Positions 32,252 through 40,850 of a stretch of DNA of 64,000 bases are shown here, piece by piece (the stretch's first letter is position 1; each line of letters begins with the position of its first letter). The DNA comes from RI-153 sp963721725. Lineage in GTDB: Bacteria > Chloroflexota > Anaerolineae > Caldilineales > Caldilineaceae. The stretch covers positions 1-64,000 of the forward strand of contig CAVRLX010000010.1 of assembly GCA_963721725.1 (NCBI GenBank), in the 5' to 3' direction. The position numbers and the translations under genes were made by a program. Below the pieces are notes generated by a model. That model did no database searches. It saw only the letters and a list, made by a program, of their open reading frames with translations, and was not told where the DNA came from.

Positions 32252-33640
32252 TTAGCGCCCGGCCAACCCCATGCGGTTGATCACCTGGTCCAGCATTTCG
32301 TCGATAATGTTGATAATGCGCCCGCCTGCCTGAAATGCTTTTTCATAGCTCAGGAGATTCGCCACCTCTTCGTCCATGGAGACACCGCTGATGGCCTGTC
32401 GGCGGTCGGAAAGATGCTCCGTGACCACGCGGCTGGAATCGCTGTTGGCGGTTGCCAAACGGGTTTGCATCCCCACCTGTGTGACCAAGGTTCGATAGAA
32501 TCCGTTAATGGACGTATTATTGCCCACGCCCATGGATGGCGTAGTGGCAAGCTGCGAAATCTGCATTGCCACAGAAATGTCGCCAATGCGATTTGGCTCT
32601 CCGGCGCTGGCAATCGCTTCGGGCGTCAGCGAAAGGAATGGATTGACCGCAATGGTTTTGGCATTTTCTCCCTTGAAGAAATCATGCCCCGTTGTGCCGT
32701 CCAGCCCATAGCCCTTGCTGTGGATGGCGTTGACATTTTCGATCAGCCCCATTGCCAGCTTATCCAACCCGGCGGTAATGCCTGGCAGCGTCTTGTCGCG
32801 TAATTCGAGAAAAGCCTTCATCTTGCCCGAAGCCACTTTGAACTCGGCATTGTTGCCTGTCCACACTGGATTGTTGTCGCTATCCAGTTGAATGGCGCGC
32901 GCGCCTCCATCATCCACTAATGCATAGTTTCCAATCGTAATACGGGCCATGCCGCTGTCCTGATAGGAAAGATCAAAGTCAACAATTTCAGAAAGCTCAA
33001 AGAAAAGACTATCCCGGCGTTGCTCCAGCGGGATCGCTCCTTCACTTCCCTGCGCTTGGGCATTGGACTGAATAATCTGGTGGTTTAGCCCGCCGATCTC
33101 ATTGGCAATTTCGTTGACCCGGCTCACCTGCGACTTAATCTGCGTTTTCAAGTTGGATTGTAGCGAGGTGACAAAATCACTGGCTTGGTGAATCGTCGAT
33201 GACAATTGTGTCGCCGACTCTACCAGGGCAATGCGGGTGGCTTGCTCGGTGGGGGTAATGGTCAAATCTTGCCACGCTTGCCAAAATCCATCCAAACTTG
33301 CATTAATCCCCAAAGCCGACGGCTCCGAAAGAATCGATTCGACATCATGTAGAAAGTTTTCCATGTTGTTGGAATATTCAAACGAGCCATTTTGGCGACG
33401 CAACTGTTGATCAATAAAGGGCGTGGCATAGCGGCTGACACTGCCTGCATAGACGCCTCCGCCGATCAGCGGCGGATTGATCAACCCGGTGGGGCCGCTT
33501 AACTCACTTAAATTGACACGCTGGCGCTGATAGCCCTTGGTGTTAATGTTTGCCATGTTTTGGCTGGTAATGTTAATTGCACGCTGGTGTGCCATTAACG
33601 AACTCATCCCGATTTGAAGTCCATGAAACATCCCACTCAT
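32252..33640 (-). CDS. flgK: Flagellar hook-associated protein 1, FlgK
   Basis: FlgK is the hook-filament junction protein. The N-terminal rod/hook motif is GLQIGMSSLMAHQRAINITS..NMANINTKGYQRQRV, and the C-terminal motif SGVSMDEEVANLLSYEKAFQAGGRIINIIDEMLDQVINRMG is diagnostic. The 462 residues are at the short end of the family (about 450-650), because the surface-exposed middle is small. ATG 33640 follows the flgN stop by two bases. Confidence 0.95.
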   Translation of the reverse strand: MSGMFHGLQIGMSSLMAHQRAINITSQNMANINTKGYQRQRVNLSELSGPTGLINPPLIGGGVYAGSVSRYATPFIDQQLRRQNGSFEYSNNMENFLHDVESILSEPSALGINASLDGFWQAWQDLTITPTEQATRIALVESATQLSSTIHQASDFVTSLQSNLKTQIKSQVSRVNEIANEIGGLNHQIIQSNAQAQGSEGAIPLEQRRDSLFFELSEIVDFDLSYQDSGMARITIGNYALVDDGGARAIQLDSDNNPVWTGNNAEFKVASGKMKAFLELRDKTLPGITAGLDKLAMGLIENVNAIHSKGYGLDGTTGHDFFKGENAKTIAVNPFLSLTPEAIASAGEPNRIGDISVAMQISQLATTPSMGVGNNTSINGFYRTLVTQVGMQTRLATANSDSSRVVTEHLSDRRQAISGVSMDEEVANLLSYEKAFQAGGRIINIIDEMLDQVINRMGLAGR

Positions 33641-33642
33641 AA

Positions 33643-34185
33643 TTAGATCCTCTGATCCAGTTGGCTGACAGGTAATTTGTTCTGTTGTGGCTGGCTGCCA
33701 TAGTAATGGGCTGTTGGGTCCACCACTTGGCGTGTCAAAGCTGCGGCCAATTGGATATTCGTTTGAATCATCTGGGCATTCACCCGCTGCACGGCTGTCG
33801 CTTTTTCGGCACTACGGCGCAACTCTTGCGAGCACGCCGAAAGGATTTTTGCGTCGGTTTCTGGCAGACGTTCCATCAAAGTACTCAGATCCGTGGGGCC
33901 AGCATCTTCTGAAAGCGCACGTGCCAGCGCATCAATTGCCGCTGTGCGCTCTTCCTCCAAAAAGTAGAGACGGCGCGCCAGATGCGCCTGGGTGAGCGAA
34001 GCCCGCACAAACTCGGAGCCTTTGCCCTGGCGCAACGCTTCTTGCTGTTCTTTTGCACACTCAGTTAGTTGGTAACAGGTCTCTTGCTGGTCGGCAAGAA
34101 TCCGGCAAAGCTGGTCAATGTGAACAAGCTTTGTGTGAGAGGTTTCTGGAGAGAGGGGGGACAAAGCCTCTGGTACAGTAGTCAT
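33643..34185 (-). CDS. flgN: FlgN-like flagellar export chaperone
   Basis: This is a mostly alpha-helical chaperone for FlgK and FlgL, predicted from place and form rather than strong motifs. ATG 34185 follows AAGGAG. It has 180 residues with long amphipathic helices (LVHIDQLCRILADQQETCYQ, LTQAHLARRLYFLEEERTAA) and a Gln-rich end. It sits directly before flgK, and flgM lies just upstream, the usual flgM-flgN-flgK-flgL order. Confidence 0.7.
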   Translation of the reverse strand: MTTVPEALSPLSPETSHTKLVHIDQLCRILADQQETCYQLTECAKEQQEALRQGKGSEFVRASLTQAHLARRLYFLEEERTAAIDALARALSEDAGPTDLSTLMERLPETDAKILSACSQELRRSAEKATAVQRVNAQMIQTNIQLAAALTRQVVDPTAHYYGSQPQQNKLPVSQLDQRI

Positions 34186-34342
34186 ACGATCTCCTTGCAA
34201 AACAGACGGGTGCAGAATGGTCGACGCGCAATCAAAACAATCAGGATGGCTCTTGTTGGACAAGAACCGATCATATGCTTGCAACCGTCACAGCCTGACC
34301 CACACTACCGGTTTGCAAAAGGACGACTGACGTCGGCAGGCT

Positions 34343-34636
34343 TTAGAAAAGCTCCGACATCATCCGCGTAGCCAGTTGTTGGACAGGCACCTGATAGGTG
34401 TCGCCGCGAACTTGCTCTTGTAGTTTGGCAATCCGTTCGGACCGTCCCACTTCCTTGCGATCTACCTCTTGCGCCGCCTTTTGCAGCAATTGCGCATGAT
34501 TAGACACTTCCACCGAATCCTTGCGGTCGGCTGTGCGATTGGCCGAAGCCCCGGACGATTCGTGGCCTTGACCTGTGCGCTCGGTCTGACTTTGGTAGAG
34601 TTGCTGGATATTTTGGTTACTAGAATTGATCTTCAT
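34343..34636 (-). CDS. flgM: Anti-sigma-28 factor FlgM
   Basis: FlgM binds FliA (sigma-28) until the hook is complete, then is exported, releasing late genes. ATG 34636 follows AGGAG. It has 97 residues: a disordered N-terminus (KINSSNQNIQQLYQSQ) and the C-terminal sigma-binding helices (SVEVSNHAQLLQKAAQEV, RIAKLQEQVRGDTYQVPVQQ-LATRMM). The sequence GCCGATAT upstream (34679-34686) may be part of a sigma-28 promoter, giving feedback. Confidence 0.85.
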   Translation of the reverse strand: MKINSSNQNIQQLYQSQTERTGQGHESSGASANRTADRKDSVEVSNHAQLLQKAAQEVDRKEVGRSERIAKLQEQVRGDTYQVPVQQLATRMMSELF

Positions 34637-34678
34637 GGAATTTCTCCTGCTCAGCCAGCGAAATGTTTCTTGGTTCTT

Positions 34679-34686
34679 ATATCGGC
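34679..34686 (-). promoter_or_regulatory. Possible sigma-28 -10 element before flgM
   Basis: On the minus strand GCCGATAT matches the sigma-28 -10 consensus GCCGATAA at seven of eight bases, 42 bases before the flgM start. A clean TAAA -35 at 15 bases is not visible, so this is tentative. The late position of flgM-flgN-flgK-flgL makes it biologically sensible. Confidence 0.35.
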
Positions 34687-34791
34687 AGATCCATTGCTTC
34701 TGAACAGTGCCTTACTACAAAAGTAACAATAAAAATGGGTCAGATCTATCGTTGATGTTACTGAAACCTTACGATTAGCGCTGTAGAAAAA

Positions 34792-35598
34792 TTATGAACG
34801 AGGCATCTCATTCGCCATGCGGAAGATCTCATCGGCGATGTGCAGAGAGCGCAGGCCGAGTGAATAGGCCCGTTGTGAACGCAACAATTCGGTCATCTCG
34901 TTTGCCAGATCGACGTTGCTGTTTTCCAAATAGCCTGCCATCAAATTGCCACGCCCCCCCTGACTGGCATTAGCAATTTGGGCGGCCCCGCTGGCTTCCG
35001 TGGCAATCAGCGCACTATCGCCCACAGATTCCAGCCCATCCGGGTTCGCAAAGATCGCCAATTGGATTTGTCCGAAGAGGGCGGGTTTGGCTTCGCCATC
35101 GGCACGGCCAAAGACCTGGCCTGCCGGGTCGATGTAGATTTCGCCCACATTGGCGGGAACCGTAACCTGTGGCTGGAGCCTGTATCCCTGTGAATTAACA
35201 AGGCGGCCCTCGGCATCGCGTTGAAAATCGCCTGCCCGTGTGTAGAGCTGCTGGCCTGCCGGGTCAGTCAATTGAAAAAAGCCATCGCCGTTAATCGCCA
35301 GATGGTGTTGATTGTTGGTCTGTTGCAGCGACCCCTGCGAAAAAAGGCGGGTGCTGTGGCTGAAGAAAGTGCCCATGCCCTCCTGGATCACATCCCCGGC
35401 GTTGGCATTCACAAAGACGGCGGCTTCATCTTCCGAAAGCACACGCTCGCGCACCAACGCCTGAAAACCGGACTGGCTGGCCTTGAAACCCACTGTGTTG
35501 CTGTTCGCGATGTTATGGCTGAGCACATCCAATTGGCGCTGGCGGCTATGCAAGCCCCCGCTGGATATGGTCCACAAATGGTTAATCGTATTTTGCAT
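34792..35598 (-). CDS. flgG: Flagellar rod/hook protein, FlgG/FlhP type
   Basis: This is a distal-rod type protein of the axial family. The N-terminal motif SGGLHSRQRQLDVLSHNIANSNTVGFKA and the C-terminal block GYLENSNVDLANEMTELLRSQRAYSLGLRSLHIADEIF define it. It has 268 residues. In Firmicutes such paired proteins are FlhO/FlhP. The ATG lies 35 bases after the preceding flgF-like gene. Confidence 0.88.
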   Translation of the reverse strand: MQNTINHLWTISSGGLHSRQRQLDVLSHNIANSNTVGFKASQSGFQALVRERVLSEDEAAVFVNANAGDVIQEGMGTFFSHSTRLFSQGSLQQTNNQHHLAINGDGFFQLTDPAGQQLYTRAGDFQRDAEGRLVNSQGYRLQPQVTVPANVGEIYIDPAGQVFGRADGEAKPALFGQIQLAIFANPDGLESVGDSALIATEASGAAQIANASQGGRGNLMAGYLENSNVDLANEMTELLRSQRAYSLGLRSLHIADEIFRMANEMPRS

Positions 35599-35633
35599 TC
35601 AATCGCTCCCGGAGAGTCCTGGCAACTCGGCTT

Positions 35634-36383
35634 TTAGATTTCGCCTACGCTTAGTGCCGCGCCCAATGCTGCATCTTGCAATTGTAGGGTGCGTTGGCTG
35701 GCTTCATAGAGCCGCAAGATCCGCATCATTTCCAGCACCTGGGCAGTTTCATCCACATTGCTGCCTTCCAAATAGCCCTGTTTAATGGTAACCGTGTTGG
35801 GGGCCAGCGCTTGCGCGCCGTTGGCCTGATAAAGATTGTTATTTTCCATCGCCAAATTCTGGCGATCGGGCACGTCGGCAAGCCCAATCTGCCCCACTGC
35901 TTGATTGCCGATATAGATTGACCCATCGCGGGCAATGCTCGGCGTGCCCGCCGGAATTGTCAGCGGTTGGCCGTTGCTGCCTAGCACATAGTACCCATCG
36001 CGGGTGACCAGTTGGCCCAGACTGTCCCGGTGAAACGAGCCATCACGGGTGAGACGTTCGCCATTTGGGGTCTGCACACGAAAGAAGCCATCGCCTTCAA
36101 CGCTGAGGTCTAGCAGGCGTTCTGTGCTCTCCAGATTGCCCTGGCTAAAGTCAAGAATCTTTTCAGGAACCATCAGCCCTTGTTCCAGACCGCCCAGACC
36201 TTGTAAATATTCGGCGTTGCCCTCTCGATAGCGGCCCATGGTTTGTAGCTGATAGGCTTCACGGGCGGTAAGGGCTTGCTTGAAGCCGGTGGTTTGTATG
36301 TTTGCCAAGTTGTGCGAAAGTCGGCCTTGGTGGAGCGTTGCCGCCCGCAAGGCCGAGGCTGCCGTATAAATGCCTCGAATCAT
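35634..36383 (-). CDS. flgF: Flagellar rod protein, FlgF/FlhO type
   Basis: This is a proximal-rod type axial protein of 249 residues. The N-terminal motif IYTAASALRAATLHQGRLSHNLANIQTTGFKQ and a C-terminal GYLEGSNVDETAQVLEMMRILRLYEASQRTLQ are visible. The central LSVEGDGFFRVQTPNG..LTRDGSFHRDSLGQLVTRDGYYVLG is the usual rod domain. ATG 36383 overlaps the stop of the LPITG protein (ATGA), and AGGAGAG precedes it, so the two are co-translated. Confidence 0.88.
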   Translation of the reverse strand: MIRGIYTAASALRAATLHQGRLSHNLANIQTTGFKQALTAREAYQLQTMGRYREGNAEYLQGLGGLEQGLMVPEKILDFSQGNLESTERLLDLSVEGDGFFRVQTPNGERLTRDGSFHRDSLGQLVTRDGYYVLGSNGQPLTIPAGTPSIARDGSIYIGNQAVGQIGLADVPDRQNLAMENNNLYQANGAQALAPNTVTIKQGYLEGSNVDETAQVLEMMRILRLYEASQRTLQLQDAALGAALSVGEI

Positions 36384-37051
36384 CGATCTCTCCTCTGCCC
36401 AGTAGACTTGCCATCCTTCACAACCACCCGACGCACCACGGCGGACCCACGCCGACGTAGCATGATCACGAGCACCGTGGCCGCTGAGAGCAAAAGCACC
36501 GTTGCCAACGTGGCTGCGCCATCGGAGTCTGTTTGCGCGGCCCCAGTGATGGGCAACAACGAGGGCGCTTCGCTGACACTGGGGGGCAGCGCTTGTGGAT
36601 TGGGCAAGCGTCCGGCCAGGGCAACCTCCAGGCTAGGGGCGGCCCCTGTGCTGGACGCATCTTCCAGCGAAATCAGAACCCAGGAGAAGTTCTCTGAATA
36701 GGGCAGCGCCTCCATGTGTTGATCAATGGAGGCTGTGCCATCCGTCTGATAGGTCATCGCGCCCACAGGCAAAAAGCCGCCAGTTGTCTTTTCCAGCCAG
36801 GCATAATAGACCTGACCGGCAGGCGGCGTGGGCAAATTTTGCGCCATCACCCGCACTTGTTCGTCATTGGCCGAAACCACTGCCACCCCGCGCCCGCCGG
36901 TGGCGGGTTTCCAGGTTGTCTTAAAAGGCAGGTGATCTAAAAAGACCTGTACCGGAATGCCATTCGCGGAGACAGAAACGCTACCCGCCACCATGAGTAG
37001 AATAACCAATGAAAAAATAGCGAGTGTGCGGCTGCGGATGTGTCTCTTCAT
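36380..37051 (-). CDS. Secreted LPITG-type surface protein in the flagellar operon
   Basis: ATG 37051 (MKRHIRSRTL) is taken in preference to a TTG 9 bases earlier. A signal peptide covers residues 1-30 (AIFSLVILLMVAGSVSVSAN). The middle resembles the C-terminal part of RskA-type anti-sigma proteins (GQVYYAWLEKTTGGFLPVGA, SENFSWVLISLEDAS, TGAAPS). Then LPITG at 166-170, a hydrophobic helix and a positive tail (IMLRRRGSAVVRRVV) form a sortase-like sorting signal, though the tail is longer than usual. I do not know the family. It is translationally coupled to flgF, so it probably acts with the flagellum or its regulation. No sortase is in the window. Confidence 0.7.
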   Translation of the reverse strand: MKRHIRSRTLAIFSLVILLMVAGSVSVSANGIPVQVFLDHLPFKTTWKPATGGRGVAVVSANDEQVRVMAQNLPTPPAGQVYYAWLEKTTGGFLPVGAMTYQTDGTASIDQHMEALPYSENFSWVLISLEDASSTGAAPSLEVALAGRLPNPQALPPSVSEAPSLLPITGAAQTDSDGAATLATVLLLSAATVLVIMLRRRGSAVVRRVVVKDGKSTGQRRDR

Positions 37052-37110
37052 GGCGAGCAATCACTTTCCATCTGGGGCGTTGCACTTGGAATAACACGAT
37101 TCTCTACGAA

Positions 37111-37176
37111 GCAGCGCCACAAAGGAACAATTTTTGCTCTTTGAAAAATGTCCTTGTGTGCTGCTGCGGAGTATAA
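37111..37176 (+). repeat. Dispersed roughly 65-bp palindromic repeat, copy 4 (best preserved)
   Basis: GCAGCGCCACAAAGGAACAA, TTTTTGCTCTTTGAAAAATG, TCCTTGTGTGCTGCTGCGG, then AGTATAA. The arms CACAAAGGA...ATTTTT and AAAAATGTCCTTGTG pair with small bulges around GCTCTTTG. It lies between the SwrB-like and LPITG genes within the operon. Confidence 0.88.
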
Positions 37177-37239
37177 ATACAATTGGGGTGGATGGGCGTA
37201 ACGGTTCATTGCCCAGAGTGTCACGGTTGCGTAACTAGC

Positions 37240-37764
37240 CTACTTGGTCACCGAAAGCTCTTCTTGAAAGCGCAGGAGTAGACGCAATTCTTCCACACCC
37301 AAGCCGGTATGGCGGGCAATATCGGTGGTATCAATGCCCTGAGTCGCCATCTCCAACGCCTGAAAGTGCGGATGGTAGGTCGGCTCGACTGGGCGGATTT
37401 GTATTGCTTCTTCGTTCCACCAATCACGCTCTTCTACCCCAGGCAAGGGGTCTGGCTCTCGTTGGCTCTTGGCCGGGGCGCGCCGAGGGAGGTTTTCTCG
37501 CTCTTGCAACACAGCAGGTTTGCTCTGGGCCACAGTCGTCGGTGGGATCGATTCAACCTGGGCCAAACAGCGATCCATTGCCTCATACAGATATTGGCTT
37601 GCCATCGAGATCTCGTCGGCCAATTCGCCCACCAACACAGCCTGGGCGCGCACCTGCTCTTCGCGCTGTTTCATGCGTGCTTCGCTCTGTTGAATCTGCC
37701 AATAGAACCACCCGCAGAGTGCGGCTGCAATAAGGGCAAGCAGGGTGAGCAAAAATGTAGACAT
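37240..37764 (-). CDS. Single-span membrane protein, SwrB/YlxL-like, beside fliA
   Basis: It starts at ATG 37764 and has 174 residues. An N-terminal membrane helix (FLLTLLALIAAALCGWFYWQI) is followed by a coiled segment (QQSEARMKQREEQVRAQAVL), a variable Pro-rich middle and a C-terminal helix-turn-helix-like unit (MATQGIDTTDIARHTGLGVE). This plan matches DUF6115/SwrB-type proteins that follow sigD (fliA) in Bacillus and promote activation of flagellar export. The assignment rests on layout and position, as sequence identity to SwrB is weak. Confidence 0.6.
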   Translation of the reverse strand: MSTFLLTLLALIAAALCGWFYWQIQQSEARMKQREEQVRAQAVLVGELADEISMASQYLYEAMDRCLAQVESIPPTTVAQSKPAVLQERENLPRRAPAKSQREPDPLPGVEERDWWNEEAIQIRPVEPTYHPHFQALEMATQGIDTTDIARHTGLGVEELRLLLRFQEELSVTK

Positions 37765-37790
37765 AAGGAAGGGATCCGTTTCTGTAAAGG

Positions 37791-38744
37791 TTAGGCTTCA
37801 CCAAACATTTGTGACCAATACTTGCGCGCTCGATACGACGTGCGGCGTTTATCGACTACGGCAGCGGATAGATCGCGCCCCAGCGGGGACGGGTCTGCTT
37901 TATCAGGGGGAGGGGGGTCATCTTTAACCTTGGTTGCCTTTTCGGGCACAGGCGCAATCAGGGCCTTGAGCGTTAAGATGGCCCGTGCATGAAGCTGACA
38001 GACGCGAGTTTGGCTGATGTCCATGACGCTGGCAACCTCGCGCATGGTTAAATCTTCGTAATAGTAGAGCGAAAGCAGCACTTGTTCGCGGCGCGAAAGG
38101 GACTGAATGGCATGCACCAAGCGTTCTTGCATCTCCGCATCTTCGATCTTTTCTAATGTTCCCGTTGCATCGGGATCTTCCAACAGATCAGCCAAGCGCA
38201 GCTTTTGCTCATCGCCGCTATCGCGCAGGGGTTGATCCAGACTGAGCATGACAAAACTGGCATCTTGCAACACTTGATGATATTGCTCCCGGCTCAGGCC
38301 GATGGCCTCTGCCACTTCATCATCATCAGGGACGCGCCCCAATGTCCCGGTGAGTTGTTGAATCGCTTCTTTGGCTTCTCGCACACGGCGGCGAGCCTGT
38401 CGTCCTAGCGGATCCAGTTGGCGAAGGGCATCCAACACGGCCCCGCGTACACGCAGGCTGGCGAAGGTCTGAAAGGTGACCCCCCGGTCTGGCTCGTAGC
38501 GTTCAACGGCATCGATTAAGCCCAACACCCCATAGTTGATTAGATCGTTCCACTCAATCGACCCTTCCGGGTTCAGCCCCATGCGCCCCACCACCTTATT
38601 AACCAGCGGTGCGTAATGAATAATTAACTGTTCACGCAGGTCGCTGGCCCCTGTTTTTTTATAAGCAAACCAGAGACTAAGCATGGGATCCGGCTCGGCA
38701 AGCGGGGTTAGAGTCACTATCGGTTGGTCAGCTTGATTTAACAT
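37791..38744 (-). CDS. fliA: RNA polymerase sigma-28 factor, FliA/SigD
   Basis: This sigma factor transcribes late flagellar and chemotaxis genes. The regions are clear: sigma-2 (YAPLVNKVVGRMGLNPEGSI, YGVLGLIDAVERYEPDRGVTFQTFASLRVRGAVLDALRQLD), sigma-3 (AKEAIQQLTGTLGRVPDDDE) and sigma-4 (LSRREQVLLSLYYYEDLTMREVASVMDISQTRVCQLHARAI). At 317 residues it is about 60 longer than usual, with an extra Pro/Lys-rich C-terminal tail of unknown role. FlgM is encoded downstream in the same operon. Confidence 0.95.
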   Translation of the reverse strand: MLNQADQPIVTLTPLAEPDPMLSLWFAYKKTGASDLREQLIIHYAPLVNKVVGRMGLNPEGSIEWNDLINYGVLGLIDAVERYEPDRGVTFQTFASLRVRGAVLDALRQLDPLGRQARRRVREAKEAIQQLTGTLGRVPDDDEVAEAIGLSREQYHQVLQDASFVMLSLDQPLRDSGDEQKLRLADLLEDPDATGTLEKIEDAEMQERLVHAIQSLSRREQVLLSLYYYEDLTMREVASVMDISQTRVCQLHARAILTLKALIAPVPEKATKVKDDPPPPDKADPSPLGRDLSAAVVDKRRTSYRARKYWSQMFGEA

Positions 38745-38798
38745 AATAAGGCGTTATCTCTATGCACATGACAACCACAAATTCGCGAAAAAGTCAGG

Positions 38799-39338
38799 TT
38801 ATTGATGAGCGGCAACCATGCGACGCAGGCTAGATGCCTGATCTTCCACAGGGGCCTTTTCGGGTTTAGCTGCTTCAGGCCCAGTTCCCACATCTGCAAA
38901 AGCCTCATCTAGCCCTGTGGGGGGAGGGGTTAGACTGCGCCTACCCGCAAATTCCTGGTTTGCTACACGCTCTTCTTTGGCCCGTTCCATGGCGGCAACC
39001 TGGGCGGCGCGGATGGCCGCTTTGTGGGCAGCGACCCCCCGTTCATACTCTTTCACACAGAGCGGTATCACCACCGACGAGAGGAACAAGATCCCCAAAA
39101 TAGCCGTACCCAGCAGCGAAAAGAAAAAATAGATCAACCCCGTCGCCAGATCTCCCGTATTAACAAAGGCTACGAAGCCAATCGTCATGCTGAGGCCCAA
39201 AATGGCATAGTAAAGGTAGTTCCAAGCGGCTGGGCCAAACTGAAACGCAGGCATGTCTGGGATTTCAATGCCTAGTTCGGCCGCCTCCTCCCGTGTAATG
39301 TCAGGGTATGCTTGAGGATCCATCTGCGCAACCGCCAT
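38799..39338 (-). CDS. Two-helix membrane protein of unknown function between flhF and fliA
   Basis: It has 179 residues, and ATG 39338 follows AAGGAG. Two membrane spans, about 38-60 (WNYLYYAILGLSMTIGFVAF) and 68-95 (LIYFFFSLLGTAILGILFLS), are followed by a cytoplasmic Ala-rich charged helix and a Pro-rich tail. It sits where FlhG (ParA-like) would be expected after flhF. It has no P-loop, so it is not FlhG. A role in flagellar placement or motor assembly is only inferred from context. Confidence 0.65.
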   Translation of the reverse strand: MAVAQMDPQAYPDITREEAAELGIEIPDMPAFQFGPAAWNYLYYAILGLSMTIGFVAFVNTGDLATGLIYFFFSLLGTAILGILFLSSVVIPLCVKEYERGVAAHKAAIRAAQVAAMERAKEERVANQEFAGRRSLTPPPTGLDEAFADVGTGPEAAKPEKAPVEDQASSLRRMVAAHQ

Positions 39339-39401
39339 ACTCTCTGCTCCTTTTTACCCAAGTTCCATTTGGTGGGGGCTGTGCCCATGCGGCTGAAAAA
39401 T

Positions 39402-40709
39402 CTATAGAGACGGTTGCAGCCGTTCCAGCGCGGTCTGCATGGCCGCCGCTGAGATAGACATCACGTTGCGTTCTTCTTCCACGTACGAAAGAGCCTGTTG
39501 CAACATACGGTCAATCATTTTTTCGTTGCTGGCAACGTCAATATCTTCTGGCACACGCTGCCCCTGGGTAAAATAGGAGAGCGGAATGCTCGCCTCGGCC
39601 AGCACTGCACAGGCTGGCCCAAAGAGCGATGTTTCGTCTAATTTTGTCAACACAATACCGCTGGGCGGGACCATGGCGAAGCGATCCACAATGCGGCGTG
39701 CATCGGCCAGATTTGTGCCAGCCGCCAGGGCAATTTGCAAATGGGGGTTGGGCAACACTTCGATAAACGAACGCAACACTTCCAATTGATCGGTGTCCGT
39801 GGGGCTGCGTCCCGGTGTATCAATAAAGATGATGGATTTGTCTTGGTGGCGGTCAACATGCCCCGCCAACTCTTGCGGGGTGTAGGCAACCTCCAGCGGG
39901 GAACGAATCAGATCGCTGTAGGTGCGAAGCTGCCCCACGGCCCCGATTCTAAAGGTGTCTGCCGTAATCAACGCCACGGGCAAGCGATGATGCATGCTAA
40001 AGCGGGCGGCTAATTTCGCCAACGTTGTGGTTTTGCCCACGCCTGTTGGCCCCACCAGTACAAAGACCAGCGGATTGCCAGGGCGACCCGGGCGAAGGGG
40101 GCCAGTCGGTGTGGGCAGTTCTGCGCTCAGCCGTTGGGCAATCGTGTTTGCCACCATCTCTGGACGCTGAATGGCCGACGGCGTCAGCACATCTTCGATG
40201 CCCAACAGCAGTGTATCGATCATGGGATTGGGCAACATGGCCTCGCGCAGGGCCGTTCGCCACACACCCAACGGTTCGGTTGGGTTATCTGGGCTGCCAT
40301 TTTGGCGCTGAAGCAGCGAGCGAATATGGCGAATCTCGCGCCACAGAGCATCATATTCCGAGGCCACTGCATGGGGCTCGGGCTGGGGCGGGGCAGGGCG
40401 GCGCGGCGCAGGCAGTAGTGCTGGGGCCGGTTGTCGGGTTGTCGATCCTGGCGACAGAACGCGGCCTGTGTCCGGCGTGCTGGGCCGGGGTGATGCGTAG
40501 GTGGTGGGAAAGAAGGCGCGCACTTCCGGTTTGGCTGCGGCTGGCTCTTCAACATCAATGGCGACGGTCACTTCAACCATCAGGCTACCCAGGCGAGGAT
40601 CCGTGTTGAGCGTGCGTTGGTGCAGAAGCACAACCTCGTCCCCTAATTCAGCGCGAGCCAGAGCGAACGCTTCTTTGGTGGTTGCTGCTCGATATTTCTT
40701 CACTCTCAT
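39402..40709 (-). CDS. flhF: Flagellar biosynthesis GTPase FlhF
   Basis: FlhF is an SRP-family GTPase that sets the place and number of flagella. It has 435 residues. The B-domain-like N-terminus (MRVKKYRAATTKEAFALARA) is followed by a Pro-rich linker (about 55-115) and the NG domain. G1 is GPTGVGKTTT at 220-229, then ITADTFRIGAVGQLRTY, the FIDTPGRSPTD G3 loop and TKLDE (G4). It is encoded directly downstream of flhA, as usual. Confidence 0.95.
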   Translation of the reverse strand: MRVKKYRAATTKEAFALARAELGDEVVLLHQRTLNTDPRLGSLMVEVTVAIDVEEPAAAKPEVRAFFPTTYASPRPSTPDTGRVLSPGSTTRQPAPALLPAPRRPAPPQPEPHAVASEYDALWREIRHIRSLLQRQNGSPDNPTEPLGVWRTALREAMLPNPMIDTLLLGIEDVLTPSAIQRPEMVANTIAQRLSAELPTPTGPLRPGRPGNPLVFVLVGPTGVGKTTTLAKLAARFSMHHRLPVALITADTFRIGAVGQLRTYSDLIRSPLEVAYTPQELAGHVDRHQDKSIIFIDTPGRSPTDTDQLEVLRSFIEVLPNPHLQIALAAGTNLADARRIVDRFAMVPPSGIVLTKLDETSLFGPACAVLAEASIPLSYFTQGQRVPEDIDVASNEKMIDRMLQQALSYVEEERNVMSISAAAMQTALERLQPSL

Positions 40710-40850
40710 CGCTCTTCACTCTCAAGAATAGCTCTGCACGTTGCAGATGATTTTGCGTTGTAAGGGATCCGTTGGCTTCTGTATCGCTATTATGAGATGA
40801 ACGAAGAGAGATCTACATAAGTTTTCTGTCTGCCTCTTGTAAATTTCCCG

